Origin: Phytoseiulus persimilis
Lineage: Eukaryota; Arthropoda; Arachnida; Mesostigmata; Phytoseiidae
Reading direction: 5' to 3'
DNA: 64,000 nucleotides
Assembly: GCA_037576195.1 (NCBI GenBank)
Contig: CM075102.1
Location: 30,128,745 to 30,192,744, forward strand
Below the pieces are notes generated by a model, which made no database searches, was not told the DNA's origin, and was given only the letters and a program-made list of their open reading frames with translations. A program made the translations under genes and the position numbers. Position 1 is the stretch's first letter. Each line of letters starts with the position of its first letter. This document shows, in pieces, positions 41,001 through 54,604 of the stretch.

Positions 41001-44000
41001 AACGGCGACGACTGCAGGAGCAATAACAGCATTAGAATCTGCATACGATCCGGATGGCTTCGCATTTCAATTCTGGAGACGATGCAAACGTCTCATGGTC
41101 AGGCCGACTGCCATACCACCGCCGGCTCAGAAAGTAATGTGATGTTTTCATCCGCGAAACACGCCAGTTATCTGTACGACGATGAGAATATAGCATCTCG
41201 AGCAAACCTTTCGGGTCCACCTAAGGGTCTCCTAATGTTGGAAATCAGTTTTTTTTCTCCAAAATCAGGGAATTCCATGGGGGCTCCTCGGGGACAGGAA
41301 TAGGGACTCTAGGATTCCCGCTAGGAGTACCGTTCAAGAATCGCAGAAAATGTATCTCGAAGCCATCTCAAATCGTTCGCAATCGCAACGAATCTTCGAT
41401 CGGCGATGCCAGTTACCAAATGAACGTGTTGAGCTCAGCTGCCTCGGAAAGATCCAGCATCACTTAAAACAGCAATCATGAAACCGGTAGCGGCGATGAG
41501 CGCGGTAACCGGACAAAAACGAGCGCAATAAAGAGTGACGACAAATCGGCAATTCGTTTTGACTCTGTCGCTCGTTCCTGTTCGCCGTATTTCTCTCCGT
41601 TCTTTTTCGTCTCAGATGTATGTATTTGTGTTTGTCAGTTCGTGTGCGTGGATGTGTGTCTGTTCGTCTAACTGGCAAGAAAGCAAAAAGGGTACAGGCG
41701 GAGCGGGAGCCCAGCGAGCTGGTTTGTGAGATTGCTTCTTCCACCTCGCTTAACAACGGCGGCGGGAGCGACGACAATACTTTGACGACAAGGCCACCGT
41801 TGCCATCGACAACGACGAGAGCGCGCACTGAAACCGAAACCAGATCTCTACTCCGTCAAAGGAGCCCAGTGAAACAGAGTTGTCGGAATTCGGCGAGGTA
41901 TTCATGGGTTTATGACCTGATGCTGAAGGGAAAAACCGTCCGTCCATACTCTCTGGGGATCAAGAATCTGATAGAGCAGAGGTCGGCAGCCAGTTCCGGT
42001 TCGCGTCCTGGATTCACATCCACGGACCTGATACGCATTGGAAATTCGATTTTCAAACGGATGGTTCCGACTCATTCTGGGATTGGAAACGAGTTCTTCC
42101 TTGACAAGTACTTACTTCCTATAAACAGGGTACCGTGAGAACCTCTTTCTGCTCCGGCTTTGAAAATCCTTCCAGAATTAAGACCTCAGAGTCCGAATGC
42201 CCGGATTCGCTCCTGAGATGATGCACCTCGTGCTCGGAGAGTTAAAAAGAGACTTTCTGCCCTCACAGTCCATTGCTGAGTTGAGATTCTGTTGGGCTCA
42301 GAACTGCGCAGACTGCTCTCCTTGGGGGTAAGCTTCTACTGGATATAGTGCTTCGATGCCTGATCGCTTGTAGATCCGTTCATGATTCGGCACCAGGCGA
42401 ACCATCGAGCAGCACACAACCAAAGTTGTTGATCCGGATGTTCCTGTTGCGTTTCGTGATGAGAAGCATCAAATCGATGAGCTTCGAGATCCCCAAATGA
42501 TCCCAGCTCGAGCATGACGTAAGTGGATTCCGTCTCTTGGAATGCCAGTTTCACAAGTTGCAGCGGCGGAAGGAGCTTCTAAGTTGTGCAACCTCTCGAC
42601 GCTCGCCTTCGAGGTTCCGAATGATACATCCATGGAGTTTTCGACCTCCCACCGCTTTCTCCCTCTATCACTCGAAAGGAATGAGGAGAGATTTCCATGC
42701 AACGGATTCCGCTCAACTAACGACGGAGTTTTAGATCCTCCTTGATTTCGCAACACCCGAGTGAAAAGCGCCGCAGTGGAAGAAATTCACGGCTGCTGTG
42801 AGGGACTCGGGTTCGGATCCATGTCGGAGAGACGACCTCGTGCCTAGCCGATGTCGCGAAAAAAGCAGGAAGCTAACCGCGGGGAATATCGTGTGTTCAG
42901 GCAGCGCATATTGTTCGAGAGCTTGCTGCCGTCACCGCAGCACCAACAGTCAAATACGAGGCAGACGCGACCTACGAAGCAATAAAACGGTGCGTTGTTT
43001 GAGTGAACGAAAATACGGTCGAGTTCTCCCAAGCGCAAATTCCGCGGCTCTCTTCGAGGCGAGTCGCTAGCCAGCCCGCCTTCCTGCCAGTCTGCCTACC
43101 CCTATTGCAAGCCCAGAGGGCGTTTGAGACGTGGAATCCTATACCTTGGCCGCTCCTTCAATACCAGTCAGTCGGCCTATCTGCTGTCCGCCTGTAGCTG
43201 ATTCTTGACTCCAGCAAAGTTTTTTCAATAATTTCAGCTGTTATTCTGAACGTACAAAGAACACTCACACTCGAACGTGATCCCCAACGCTCCTGTATCG
43301 TCGAAGGTGATTCGTTTCAAGGATTACAATGGACGGGAGAATCAACTTTTCATTCCAAACTTCTACATCCAGGTGACAATCGCGGAAGGCCTCTGTACGT
43401 TGAGGTCATGTCCAGCTGCTCCTGTCGCTCCGGAACACGTTCACTGTTATTCTCGTTGCTGAATCTGGGCGTGATTCCGTAGATTGCGTCAATAATCCGG
43501 GTTTCAGTGATGCCTCAAAAGGATACCGAAAGTCAGAGACATGAGGGTATCAAGAGGGAAGGTTGCCGAGACAACCTGGTGCAAACCGTGGTATAGGTGG
43601 TTACTACGGCCTCAATCGCTGGATCCTCATGAATCGGTGTCCCGCGAACAATACGATGCGCGACATCAACCCGGAGAACATCTAGCATCGACGCCGGAAT
43701 TCGCGGCCATGGCGAGGAAACCACCCCACTCATTGCCAACGACTCAAATGGTCCTCAACACACTCGATTTAACGCAGCGCAGCGTTCGCGTATTTCTTCT
43801 TGCACAAACTCAGTCCTTGCAAGCAGACAGTCATTCGCGCATTTAGTATTCTAGCCACGGAAGCGCTCCTTACTTTCTATCCAAAACAACAGGAGCTCCA
43901 GACTAAAGTTTGCTCCACTCCGTTTCGCCGTAAGCTTGACTGAAGACCCGAGAGACCATCTCAACATCCAATCCCTCTTTTTCTCTGCTCTCTTTTCCTC

Positions 44001-46279
44001 GGAGGAGCAAACCTTTCTCCTCTCGCGGATACACTCTCGTTGTCGTCATCGAACCGTAGCCAACCTCCCGGCGTAACAACAGTCTTCAATTCATTGCGTA
44101 GCGTAACGGAATACAGCTTTCCGAAATAGTTAAAGTATCAAGCCGTCTTGAGAGTCATTGGGTTACCAGGACATTCTCTATATAAGGGAACCGCAGCCCT
44201 CCACGCATATACAGCCCCTCTCCCGACGTTGTCGTCGTCTACACAGTTTTCGCATTGCGAAAACCGCTTCTCAAGGGTCTCTTCCGGAGTTTTCGTACAA
44301 AACCCGTGAAGGCCCTGTTTCTACGCGGTGTCTGTTTGTATTCCTGCTAGTTTGAGTGCTCCGGTCGAGTTGATGCCAAGGCAGAGCCAGCAGCGGCAAC
44401 GGTCTTCATTGTGACGGTCGGAAAGGCATGAGAGATCGAGGGCTACAGGGCTCGGGATGAATCGGGCGGGTAGCCGGACTGGTCTGGTCGCGAAGTGTCC
44501 AAGCAAGTGTCGCTGTGATAGATGGACCGCGCTACGAGCGCGAAGCATCACTCATGACTTCTTGCAGCCGGTTCGCCAGCGCTGCCCGGATTCTTTGTGC
44601 AGTCGCAGAAGGATACCACTGGGAGGACAAAGACGGGGCGCAGACGGGCCATGCAGAAAGCTGTAGGGGGGCGCTGGGAGGAATTGCGATCATGAATGAG
44701 GGGCTGTTGCATAAGAGGCAGGTTAAGGGAGAAACCTCAAATGGGAGAGAGGTAAACTGGATCAACGAGCGATCGAGGAATCCATGAGCGTAGCCGACAA
44801 GGACCTCGAAGCGGGCGAGAGTGGGAATTCGACGTGGAGCCGCGCAACATGGGTGCTATGATCGATGATCTGCCTATAGAGAATCTCGAGGTCTGCTAAG
44901 AGCAAACCGGCCAGTGTAAGCTCCATGTACGCTCACATCTCCAAATCGCTCTCGTCGACTTTGGCAAGTCTGCGGAATCCAGATTAGGTCGCCGAAGGGT
45001 CTCGACGCTCGTCTACGGAGAGCCTTTTCGAGAGGCTTTTCGTAAGGAAGGATAAATTCCCGGATGCCGATGTAAAGAGCCAGTTAGCTATCATTCTCAG
45101 TGGAGGGCACTCCCATTGAGTTATTCGTGTTTCGGAATCACAGATCCACCACTGTTTTCGGACCTCAGGGTAAGGTTCGAGGTTGCGGCTCTCAGCTTGA
45201 GAGCCACCGCCTCGAAATCAAAGAGAAGGGCCTGGATTATCTTTTCGGTCGCGAAAGCCACTCCTGGGCTTGCAGCTCGCAGGGAGATACTCTTTTAAAC
45301 GACAGGGCCAGCGAGATGCGATTCCAGTTGAACGCACGATTGCAATGCGTGTTCCTCTTGCGATGCTCGAACGCTTCTCTGAAAATCCCACCCCTGCCAC
45401 GGTGGGGAGAAACGTCTTCGGTTCGACGCCCGAAGTCGACCACTTCTCCGGGATGTTCGGATCGGATTCATTCTTCATCCGCTCCAGAGGTTGAGTCTGA
45501 GGTTGGTCAGCTGGGGAAGATTACACGCGAGCGGTGTATGGGATGAAAGCTGCTGAACATTGTTTCTCAAGGGACTGTTCTCAGGAGTCTCCCCTCCGTG
45601 TTTTGTGTAGACCGGTCAAGGCTGTTTTGTGCCACAGCTTTTTTGCTGGTGATAGCCACGCGCTGCATGGGACCCTCGAGGACACCCATTAGTGGATCCT
45701 GAAACAAGCGTGTGAAATTGTCAACGAATCAGTGCGAGTTTTGAGAATCTGCTTGAGTTGTTTCGACAATGACTAATCCATTGGAAACGAAGCCCCTGGA
45801 GAACCGCGAACTGTGAAGGGTGCGACCGAGATCATTTTATGTCCTCTCAAGTAGCGTGAATCACCCGGACTTTGCAGAGTCGACCTCCAGAAGCTCGCAG
45901 ACTTAACCGAATGCTTTCTGTACCCCGGCGCTCTAGAGCGACTTGCAAAGGATGTTGTTCAGAGATTGGAACGAAGATTTCCTGGGGACAACCACAGGAT
46001 TCAGATCCCAGTTACGTAGGAGTAACTGTGAGACATGGATTCCTAAATATCCTCTGGTAATCAGCTCTCAAAATTCAATAAATTCATAAGGACACATCAA
46101 GAGTTATTGAGTCTTCTCCTGATACGCAATCGGAAACTCGGATCATATTTAGACATCAATTTTCGAACCTCGAGAATTAGTTTCTGAGTCTCATATTATT
46201 TTTGGAGTATTTCAAGTCTTCCGCGACGCTTCAAATGCTTCGGCGTCTACTCAATGAGTGCATCTGACCCATGCCTAAC
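38031..46279. other. 8.2 kb without recognisable genes
   Basis: Read on both strands; open frames are short and overlapping. AT-richer around 39600-40060, purine-rich on the + strand around 40440-40860, with CCTG/CCAG-rich stretches at 43070-43130. An isolated segment near 43240-43380 has exon-like borders (TAATTTCAG ... CATCCAG|GTGACA) but two competing frames. Confidence 0.6.
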
Positions 46280-46390
46280 CGAGAAATCAATTCTCGGATC
46301 GGTAAATAATTCTCGAAGCGGAAAATAATTTTGGAGCCCGGAATCGATATTCGAGTCGGAAATTAATTTCTCGACTTCAATTTTGAGGTC
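46280..46390. repeat. Degenerate 18-20 bp tandem repeat, five to six copies
   Basis: Units start at 46280, 46300, 46319, 46339 and 46357, with a partial sixth at 46377. Consensus about CGGAAATNAATTCTCGAGN. Copies differ at several positions. AT-rich compared with its surroundings. Confidence 0.6.
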
Positions 46391-49300
46391 GACCTCCGAA
46401 TGGGAACAGCTTGGACACGTGGAGGATTCCCCATTATGGACTCGAAAACCCCTTCCTGAAAACGAGTGTATGCGTGTGAGGCAGAAGAACCAGGTTCGGG
46501 GTGTTGATCCGTCGGACTCGATTATAGAGCTGGATTTTCCCGGTGATGATCGAGTCCGAAGATACTCTGGACGAAAATCTTTCTGAAGCTCCCGATCCTA
46601 CCGAAGATTTGACTCGGTTTCGGATGGTTCAGCTTTCTTCTCACCTCTCGAACGTTGCTCTACTCCTCAGATTCCGCGAGTGAGAATGCTAACGCTGGGA
46701 GACTCGCTTTCATATTCAACTATTGGAATCATTGGACAGTGCCAATACGGTGTGTGAGCCGGTCGAACCCGACTAGTAGGTTCCAGAGATTTTGGAAGAA
46801 AATTCGGTGTACGGTATCCATTCGCTCCACGCTCTCCAAACTTCCTCAACTTCCTATGAACTTATCAACCCTATCGACCATCGGTCCACCTGAAGGTTTA
46901 AGTTAAATATCATTGATTCTCGAGATTCCGAGTGTAATAAACTAGCTTTGGTTTGGACAACGTCTCTCCTGTACTCAAAACTCCGAAACCTGACTCGAGA
47001 TGCCCCGCATTGAGTTCACCAGGCTCGGATTGTGTGTAACAGAAACGGGTTACTGTGGCCAGCCACGAGTCTTAGTCACAAGAATCGGTCTTCGGAAGCT
47101 ACCACCGTTTCATCACACCCTCTGCCGCGATGCCCGTGTGATAGGGCTTAGTGAGCCTGCCCGCCCGTCGCAAGCTATCGTTCCCTGTTTCGCATTTTCA
47201 AAAACTTGCCCGCTTATAGCGATAGGCCGTTCAGCGGAGGCTGCGAGATCGTTGGAGAAGAGACGTTACGCGGAGAAACATGAGAAGTGAATTGGATTAC
47301 CTTCACCTTATGCGAAGGATGCAAAGATATTCCGTGAGTTCGCGAGCCAGAAGCGGCCATTTTATTCTCAGTTTAGTCTGAGCTCGCTGTCGGATGTGAC
47401 CCCATCCTGGGCAAGGGTTTTCGCATACGTAGCTCCGCAGCCGTTTCAAAATCGAACTCATTCCCGGGTGTAGATGCCACACTCCAGCGACTAGTCTCGA
47501 GGGGTCGACCGGGAAGAAAACGGGCTTTGGGGTGGGAAACAAGACGGGAACGCCTTCGAATTAGAAGAAATACGGTTAATGGTAATCGAAAAATCGAGGA
47601 GCTGACGGGAAAGGAACCTCGTTACGTTCAACCTGAATTTTTGAATCCCTCCGTCTTGTCATTTTGCTGCGTCTTGAAGCACCGTTCTTCCTTGAAAGAT
47701 TGCCACTCTGGCTGATGCCGTTTGGCCTCTGACCCAAGAGGTTTTAAATCTCGGGACTCGGATTGCGTGTGTTTGTGCGTCAGTGTACTTAACCGTAACA
47801 GGCACTTTGCGTTGAACGGCGCTGTTTCTCGAGCACTGCGGTCCGTTCGTCCGCCTTCCCTCTTCGCCGCTGCTAACCCTTTGACGCGGCCGACTCCTCC
47901 ATCGTATCCCTCGTCCGCTGTCGCCGTCATGATGGTGGTCATGGTCCTCAACGTCTTGTTCGTCCTTTACTTCGTCGTCGTTTCATGTTCTGCGTTGAGG
48001 AGAGAAAAAAACAAGGAGGAAGACGCATAAAACGAACAACCCAAAGAGGGCGAGGCTTTTGAAGAAAAAATTGCAACTTGAGGAGGGTATGGAAGAACAG
48101 TCATTCACTCAGTCAGACAGCCTGGCAGCCACGCAGTCGAGCTGGCAGAGGGGCGGGCATTCGGCATCCAGTCGGCTGCGTTAGCACGCAGACGGGCACT
48201 CAACCAGCGAAAACTCACTTCACATACACAGACCATCAAAAGAGCAAAGCCAGCGGAAAAATCCAGATCGTTCTGAGAACAAAGATAAAGGGGAACCCCG
48301 ACAGGATCCTTCATCTGGTTCTCGTTGATCGGGAATTGCTCCCGAAGCGATGAGTTTAGACCTTCTCGTTTCAAGCATTCGATACTCCTCGTGAAAAGCC
48401 TTCCGGACCAGTACCAAGTTCAGCAAGTCTCATCAGATTCACGTTAGGTACACTTGTCGAATAGCACACCAGTTTTTTCTTGGAGAGAGGGGCATAGAGT
48501 CCGAAGAGCACCCAAACACGCCTGTGGTTCATCACTAGGAATAAAATGTGCCGTTACGTCACATTGAAGCTGTAGGACAAAGAGGTGAGTGGAAGTGAGG
48601 CGAACTGCGAGAATGGTATCGAGGCGCGGCACACAGGCATGTGATAAATGACAACCAGGGTCCGGGATGCGAGGATGCGGAAAGATGAAGGTGCTTGGAA
48701 CAGGGAACAATGAGAGGTTGGCGGGGCAAGCGAAGAGGGCGAGTCAACAAGAAATAATGAGAAGAACGTCTCAGGGTCAGATGCTGACTGAGAACAGCCA
48801 GCTCAGTGATTCCCTAACTTTTTCGGCAGCTACACCATTGTTGTCATCTGTGCCTCAACCACACAGACGGGGGTACATCCTGCACCTCAAGATGATGGAC
48901 GGCTCCTTTCCTATACGTCTTTTTTCGGTCCGGAGAGGATCAAGACTCCCACATAACGAAGAGCCAATCTCGCGATAGGTCGGATGCCCTGACACATCCG
49001 TTAGCCTGGGCTTGCTGAACGTTTTTGCATTTCCAAAACACGGAAACATCAGCGGCTCACTCGGTTCGCTCTTTGTCTCCCTAGTTTTCCTCGTCATTTC
49101 TCTTTTTTTCACCCCTGTATGCATGTACGGCTGTCGACGGGAGCTTTCTTCGCTAATCCTCGATTCTCCTTCAAAATTCTGTCGAGTGTAATATGCGCCA
49201 CGAAAGAGACGTCAAGCCTTGTTTGCGCCTCCTGCTTACCCTTTCTGTTCGTGCGTGGGTCCCGGTGAGGAGACGAATGTTCCTCCCAGAGCTGCCCCGC

Positions 49301-52300
49301 CCCCTATTCCTCAGACTTTATCCGGGTTGGCATCTTTTTTGTTCTGCGAGCCTGGATCGCTGCCTCCCCGGCCTGGTCGTGGAAATGAAGGAGAGTGCCT
49401 TGGCGGTTGCCTTGGGGGACGAGACAGCGAGGTTACTTTCTTGCTCTCCAGCGATCGAATCTCGTGTCTACCGCCGCCGAGGAACAGAATGCAATGTCCG
49501 CGTACATCGAGCAAATGTTGACAAGCGTGTCTGCCAGTCGGATCAGGAGTCGTCGACCTCGTTTTCGCCGTCATGGTCTCCACCGGCTGTTTGTGGTCCT
49601 AGCCCACGTTACAACGAAAGTTACCAGCTTGGCGGGTGTACACGAGGGTGGAGTTTTGCGTCCCCACAGAAACAAGAAGATCTCCCAGCGGGTATTCATA
49701 GGGCATTGACCACAGGTGAGAGGCATGAAGCGCGTGAGTGTGGATCGGCGTTGCACCTCGGAAAGGGTGATAGTTTTCTGTTCGCGGTCACCAGTTCCGT
49801 CGGTTGTCGCGTCGCCCGTCGCAAGCAGTTGAGGGCTCCGTGGAAACGGCCGCGTTGACCGAGCTAGAGCGATCATGTCCTCACCGAGGAGCTCTCGTGA
49901 ACAAAATGAGTCGACAGAAACGTCCAAAGGGCAGGGTGGCAATTTATCCATCGTCTGGATAGCTTAGAATTGGTCTTCGAGTATGATATCAGATGGAGCG
50001 TTCTAATTGAGCTGGTACTGGAAATTCACTCCTCTCGAGACGGCCGTCGTCTCGGCGTACGGTTAGAAAAGTGGGGCGAGATCGGGAATATGACTCAGTG
50101 TACCTCAGACAAGAGTACAAATCGAGTCGGAGGTTCAGAGCCTCTAGGTTTCGGGACTCGAGTCCGGGCCCGAGCAACTGTGACGAGCCGCAACCAGGAC
50201 AGACTGCATGCGACAAGTGACGTTACGACATTGAAGATCGCAGCTGTGAACGACATCGTTATTGGAGCTGGTGAACACCCCGAGCGAGCCAGGCTTTTCA
50301 CGTTCGCGCGTCAGAATTGTGCCGATTCTGTTCATGCATAGTTTCTCTCGTTTTTTCATCGAGCGAACAGACAATAGTCCTAGCTATCACAACTGCCCGG
50401 AACATGACATGCGGGCCCCTCTTTCTTGACCACTCTTTTCCTCAAATAAGAGCATGCTCCCATGCCAAACATCCGATTCTTGCATCATCCAGTAGTATCG
50501 AATCAGATCAAGTCGTCACATGCGCAACGAGTAAGTTGCATTGAAGGATTCGGATAGCTTCATATCGGGCTCAAGAACTAGACATCGTCCGCCTGCAGCG
50601 GTCTCGAGATTTTTGAACGGTTGCTCTCCTTACCATGGAGGGGGCAGAATCTCGCATTCGGGAGCCATTCCGTTCGAGCCCGTGACGGACCGCAGTGTGG
50701 CCGGAACTTCGCGCATTCAAGAGGCACATCGCTCCCAAAGCAGCTCGAGCGAACTTACTCCATTAGGCAGAAGGAGTTTCGAGGTCGAGTCAATGTTGGG
50801 AAAGTCTTCAAAGACGGTCGCTCGTCGCGACAAATCCTCGAACTTTTTCGAGCTGGTGAGGTTGAACTGTTCAGAAACAGCTAAGATCTCTTGGTTGTGT
50901 GTCAGAAATCAATCGCCAGGTTCCCAATGTATTCAACTCTCGCGACGAGGATGATATCGTCAGCTGGAGTTGTTGGTTGCTTGCAAAACACTTTCGCGCA
51001 CCGGTCTTGAATCGCACTGTCACGTGTGACGGAAACTGAGTCTACTTCGCCAATCCTGCGAGATTGGGTTCGTTAGGCGCCAGGTTCGAGAGAGCTCCAA
51101 AGCAAAATATCCAACGCCCGGATCTCATGCTTTGCGTTCGTTGGGATGTGCGATGATTATTATTACAATTATAATTGTATCCACGCCCGGTCAAACAATG
51201 AATTCGGATTTGTCCCGCGTGCAGCTCGACCATGGTTTGCCCTCGCTGATGGAAAAGCTCGGCAATCAGTCTCGTCAACCAACGCTGCGTGATCTTCCAC
51301 TAGGAGAACGGCGACAGTCGCGCTACTTGTAGGTTTGACCCTCCAATCATCATCTGTTCAACTCGTTGGAGATCGATATTTGAGAGAACTAAAATTTCCC
51401 ATCGAAGGCTCTGAAAACTTGTTTCAGTGGCTTCTCCGTCTCCTCACGCGGAATATTCTCCACTCGAGACATTAAAACTCTGCTTGACAGGTGGCGAGAT
51501 GTCGAGTCTCCTTGTGGCAGTTGAACTTCCCACTTTGTGGACAAATTGAACGGATTTTTCGTGAGTTGAGCCGACTGATAGAGAAGTCTCCTACTTGTGG
51601 GACGTTCGAAGATGCCTCCCCTCCTTTCTGTAAATTTGGTCTCCCCTTTCTATTATCTTCTTGCGCCATCCCTTTCCAAATCAGCCAGTGATCACTTATC
51701 CCTCGGAACATTGTTGTGGGAGTCTATGTGCAGGGATTCAGCCCAGCGATAGAACGGGTCCAAGCGAACGGAGTCATAAGTGATTCCGTGAACTCAATGG
51801 ACGATGAGATCGTATGGGCAATTGATACACAAAGCACGGAGGTTTCTACGCGGAGATCCATTAGCTGGAACCGATGGTGAAAAAGGCATGATTTCTTTAG
51901 GCATGCAATGGCAATGTCGAGTGGCTCCTCCATAGCAAACGCACTAAGCAACGGAGCTTCACACATGAGGACTCTTTCCGTTAAGTTCACCTGGCGTACG
52001 GATTTCCTGAGAACGAAGGTATGCGGGAGAGGCCCGAATGGTTTCCTCTACGATCTTGGTCTTTGAAAACATTTTGTGGTACTTCGAGAGAGCCGTCCCA
52101 CAGGACTGCCTGCCGAGGCAGATAGCACCCTGCGCCCTTCGCGTTGCACGTTACTGCTCTCATCGATCTGAATTTATAGGAGGCCTCGAGGAAATCTTCC
52201 AGCGGCAAAGAGCTCAACATTCGAGGGAAAGAAAACGATGGATTGGGACAATGCAAAAAAAGACAGGAACAAGGAGAGATATCCCCCGCTCTCTTTCTTC

Positions 52301-54322
52301 TTTGCGTCTCCTTGCGAAGGACATTACAGGTCGTTAGCGCGGAGGCGGCGAAGCCGGTGCAGAGGCAGGAGAAGCTGTACAACGCGGAAAGAAATGTCCT
52401 CTAATCTCGGCAGGAGTTGTTAGCCGCGTAAAAATGGCAGCGCAGCCGTTTATAACTAGTTTTTTTCTGATGATGAGATGCCTGTTTTTATGATGACGAC
52501 GGCAACGGCGACGACCAACTCGGCGTTAGCAATGAGTTCGGAGAACAACCAACGCGAGAGACAGCGACTGACTCGCTACGGAAACACGAGAGGGGATGGT
52601 AGGTCTAAGCGAGGCTGATGGTGGAAGTCCAACGGACTGAACGTGAACGCTGTCGGGCAGGAAGGCAGTCGGCAAGGAGAACGCCAAACGGGACGACCGA
52701 GACAGTTCAAGAAGCGAATCGGTGAGCAAAAATAACTGTTGCCTACCATAGTTGCTAACGCTGCTCTTGCTGCCTGGAAAAGCCACGGAGCTTCCTGCAC
52801 GCCGCCCCTGTACTTCAGACATCCAGTCGTTGAGCTGTCCCGAAACGCAATACCCTCCATTCACAATGAAGCCGGTGAAGAGAGCCTGCACTGCCATAGG
52901 TAAAAGAAACATCCAATGCCCTTCGCTCGACGGGAGCCAGATTCCGACATATTTCTCGATCCCAACATTTTCGAACCCAACGAATGATGCCCCGCGCACG
53001 AGGGCGCGTGTCGAGCTAAACTCGGATGAACTCAGAGATTGCCTCCGTATGAATCGTATGTGGTCCGCCCTTCGACACTGCTGGATGAGTTTCATGCTCA
53101 GATTGATGACGCTCATTCCCAGCCCAAGAACACAGCACTGCATCGAGAGGGGTTTTTCAATACAAGAGCTTAAGGACATAACCTCAGCCCAGGCTCAGGT
53201 GTTCCATGTACCATATACGACCTAAATTGTTGTCGCCGCACACGGGACGACAGGATGGGCGATAGAGGGAGGAAGGGACGGCTGAGAGCATTCGTTTCGA
53301 CAAGCGAATAATTGAAATTTAATAACAAATGACGTTCGCGATCAAGATTAATGACCGTGTCAAACAGAAGACAAGAACAAGAAGAAGCGCCGAGAGAGGA
53401 CCGACGGATGGAAAGTTAGCGGGGCGAACGCCTTCCTACAGCAAGGACCACGACGCTGTGGTTGCGGCACGGAAAGCTGGCCAGCCAGCCGAAGCAGGAC
53501 CAAACACCCAGGACAAGGCAAGGCCGGGTCATGTCAAGCGGGAGCCAAGACGGGACACGTCAGGTCCTAGTGAAGACCACGCGAGAGGCCAAGTCGCGCG
53601 GTCCAGAACAGGTCCCGACATTCAACCAGCCCCTCTGGCCGACCTTGCTTCTTGAAAAGGAGGCAGGATGGGGAAGAGCGAGCAGATCGAAAGCGAGTGA
53701 GCGGAAGACAAAAAGTATCTCCAAGGGAGGACACCTGCCCTCCTGCTTGGCATCCTGTTACTCGAGGAACGGAGATTGCAAGAGTGAGGCAGAGAAAGTT
53801 CCGAGGAGAGGAATGAGGGAGTTCGAGGAGAGAAGGAAGAAAGAGGTGAAACATGGGTGAAGGATACGAGAAGGGAGCGTTACAGGCCTACGAATAGAGG
53901 GGTTCGAGGCGGAAGATAGGGGAAGAACGACGGAGAGAGGAACTCAGACACTAGTGTTGATCGATGAGTGTCATAAACAATGCCGCCTGGTCCCAGGAGG
54001 AGGAACGAAACAAGGGAGGGAGAAAATGAAGAGAACCGCGGTGAGAGTGAGGTCTGAGCGAGAAGACTGCGAGAACGAAAACGAGGAGCGGCGACGGCGA
54101 GGGATAGAAAAAGAAACGAGGATAGGAAACTCAAAGGCGAAATATGAGCAATTGTGGAATGAGAGGAACAGGCAAGCCTCGGTTGAGCGATAGAAGGGTA
54201 TGTATGGGCGATGGGAAACAGTTCGACAGTACACATCCGGTTCGCGAAAAATTTCAACCCTCGTCTGATGGGCTTGCTCCCCCCCTTTCTGCCCCCGTCA
54301 TGGTCTGAATGGGTCATCCATA
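46391..54322. other. 7.9 kb without confident genes
   Basis: Several overlapping open frames (49193-49858 +, 52526-53179 -, 52752-53225 +) without recognisable domains. 53230-54200 is strongly purine-rich on the + strand. Confidence 0.55.
49453..49714 (+). CDS. Possible coding exon, unknown protein (doubtful)
   Basis: Flanked by an excellent acceptor (TTTCTTGCTCTCCAG, ending 49452) and donor (CCACAG|GTGAGA at 49715). One frame is open throughout and includes SFSPSWSPPAVCGPSPRYNE. A second, 5'-longer frame is proline-rich with two SH3-ligand-like motifs (VPPRAAPPPIPQ, LPPRPGR) and stops inside. It might be an alternative Dscam tail exon 12 kb downstream or part of another gene; I cannot tell the coding frame. 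Confidence 0.2.
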
Positions 54323-54604
54323 GACCCTGCACTCCGTAATACGGAATACGGCTGATTTCCGAAAATACGGTCCGTATTATAAGACGGACCGTACTCAAAA
54401 TACAGTCCATACTGTAATACGGCTCTACGGACCGTATTATTGATACGGCATCCGAGTCTGAGACCGTACTCCGTATTACCGTACTACGGTACGGTCCGTA
54501 TCAATGATAGGGTCCGTAGCGCCGTATCACAGTACGGACCGTGTTGTGAGTACGGACCGTATTTTCGGAAATCAGCCGTATTCCGTACTACGGAGTGCAG
54601 GGTC
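54323..54604. mobile_element. Hairpin (foldback) MITE-like element, 282 bp
   Basis: Ends are inverted copies: 54323-54376 and the reverse complement of 54551-54604 match at 53 of 54 positions, starting GACCCTGCACTCCGTA. Similarity continues inward (shared CTACGGACC and ATTGATACGG blocks), so almost the whole element folds into a long hairpin. The inside is built from repeated TACGGACCGTA-type palindromes. No coding capacity. I saw no clear target-site duplication (flanks CATCCATA and CAGTCCTC), so the superfamily is open. The near-identical arms suggest a recent insertion or arm homogenisation. Confidence 0.75.

Noticed and set aside
43240-43500. Exon-like segment after TAATTTCAG
   Set aside because: Two frames compete, neither matches a known family or the Dscam splice phase with confidence.
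45100-45546. 148-codon + strand frame overlapping frames on both strands
   Set aside because: Three mutually exclusive frames look equally protein-like; no homology recognised.
52526-53179. 217-codon - strand frame resembling a membrane protein
   Set aside because: A + strand frame over the same bases (52752-53225) is also open; no signature or convincing splice borders, so no call.
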